NCBI GenBank assembly: GCA_937921505.1
Contig: CAKZUB010000010.1
Span: forward strand, 89,633 to 153,632
Reading direction: 5' to 3'
Length of the DNA stretch: 64,000 bases
DNA from: an uncultured Clostridia bacterium
Lineage (GTDB): Bacteria > Bacillota > Clostridia > Lachnospirales > Cellulosilyticaceae
The notes beneath the pieces were generated by a model. The model was not told where the DNA came from. It did not search any database and worked only from the letters and a program-made list of their open reading frames with translations. Of the stretch, positions 63,405 through 64,000 are shown one piece after another. The position numbers and the translations under genes were made by a program. Every line of letters begins with the position of its first letter. The first letter of the stretch is position 1.

Positions 63405-64000
63405 TCAAGAGATGTGATTATAACTCTCATTAAAGTATGTTGTAAGCGAAGCATATTGATCTGAGATATTTTCATATTGCGTAAAAATATCTTTACAGTT
63501 TAAATAGAGCTGATCCAGAATCTCATCAAAATGAAATACGATAACGCTCACAATCTGCACATCTATCTTACCGTGGTAGGCTAGATCATTTAAGATATTG
63601 ATAATGCGTTCTTTAGGAAAAGGTTCTTTGTAACTGCGTTTGCCAAGAAGTGCACTTAAGATATCGGTAACCATAACAATTCTAGCAGGAAAAGATAAAT
63701 CATCACCACAGAGTCCAAAAGGATAACCAGAGCCATCTAATTTTTCATGATGGTAAGAAGCGATATCAATTATTTCTTTAAAACCAAGATCCTTTAGAAT
63801 GTGATAAGTTACAACTACATGGTTTTTCATGATTTTCATTTCTTCATATGTGAGTTTACCTGGCTTTTCAAGAATAGAAACGGGGGTAGAGATTTTACCA
63901 ATATCATGCATAAGCGCGCCAATTACAACGTTCTTGGTAGTGGCAGCGTCTACCGCTAGTCGCGCACAAAGTAGCTTGCTAAGTTGGGTGACTGTAATAG
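63405..64000 (-). CDS. HD-GYP domain protein (5' end beyond window)
   Basis: The reverse frame is open from the window edge to 63405, giving 198 residues of the C-terminal part. The metal motif MHDIGKI and the family signature HHEKLDGSGYP identify an HD-GYP phosphodiesterase, which breaks down c-di-GMP or related dinucleotides. Further pieces (ARIVMVTDILSALLGKRSYK) match the same fold. The N-terminal sensing domain lies outside the window. It converges with the DUF1294 gene. Confidence 0.9.
   Translation of the reverse strand, partial: ITVTQLSKLLCARLAVDAATTKNVVIGALMHDIGKISTPVSILEKPGKLTYEEMKIMKNHVVVTYHILKDLGFKEIIDIASYHHEKLDGSGYPFGLCGDDLSFPARIVMVTDILSALLGKRSYKEPFPKERIINILNDLAYHGKIDVQIVSVIVFHFDEILDQLYLNCKDIFTQYENISDQYASLTTYFNESYNHIS

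Overview
The window comes from a low-GC Gram-positive anaerobe, most likely a fibre-degrading member of class Clostridia (Lachnospirales type). This is inferred from the AT-rich sequence, strong AGGAGG-type ribosome binding sites, frequent GTG/TTG starts, lipobox-bearing binding proteins, YesM/YesN and Agr systems, and the density of glycan genes. No species is assigned. No rRNA, tRNA, CRISPR array or intact transposase was seen.

Layout. (1) 1-1217: a left-edge FAD oxidoreductase and an ABC permease remnant. (2) 1401-8369: a YesN/YesM two-component pair followed by an LplABC-type importer. (3) 8473-20499: a sugar catabolic island with an FAD oxidoreductase, gene debris, two AraC regulators, an aldo/keto reductase, a GH2 beta-mannosidase-like enzyme, a GH42 enzyme, a TIM-barrel isomerase, a 2-hydroxyacid dehydrogenase and a YhcH protein. 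(4) 20536-22523: a scar region with a chimeric mini-ORF, a RelB/YoeB toxin-antitoxin pair and a decayed second copy of the left-edge oxidoreductase gene. (5) 22821-31585: one long operon with binding protein, two permeases (the second apparently frameshifted), AraC regulator, GHL6-like hydrolase, allulose-phosphate-type epimerase, ROK kinase and ManA. (6) 31751-34837: a LacI regulator and a second GHL6-like hydrolase sharing an operator-like palindrome. (7) 34970-42469: a LacI regulator, GH4 phospho-glycosidase, BadF/NAGK-type kinase, a third importer and a NagB-like deaminase, with a second shared operator. (8) 42665-45839: DUF1861 protein, GH130 phosphorylase and LacI regulator. (9) 46011-51230: a complete Agr-type peptide quorum-sensing locus with small secreted or membrane proteins. 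(10) 51292-54287: YheO-type regulator divergent from KDPG aldolase and KDG kinase. (11) 54725-62965: a three-gene unit with a diiron/MBL-GGDEF-REC protein, a HEAT-repeat family 2 glycosyltransferase and a membrane-anchored glycosidase-like protein. (12) 63105-64000: DUF1294 protein and a partial HD-GYP protein.

The genes fit a cell that imports plant-glycan (probably mannan-type) oligosaccharides through three ABC systems, cuts or phosphorolyses them in the cytoplasm, and feeds hexose and amino-sugar phosphates to glycolysis. None of the three importers has its own ATPase here, so a shared MsmX-type ATPase elsewhere is implied. Nine regulators control the modules separately. The best candidates for new biology are the diiron/GGDEF/REC-HEAT-glycosyltransferase unit, whose regulator has a Glu at the phosphoacceptor position, the Agr locus with its predicted pheromone, and the importer-kinase-GH4-NagB pathway. 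The first 22 kb carries several gene remnants and a direct repeat pair that point to repeated local rearrangement.
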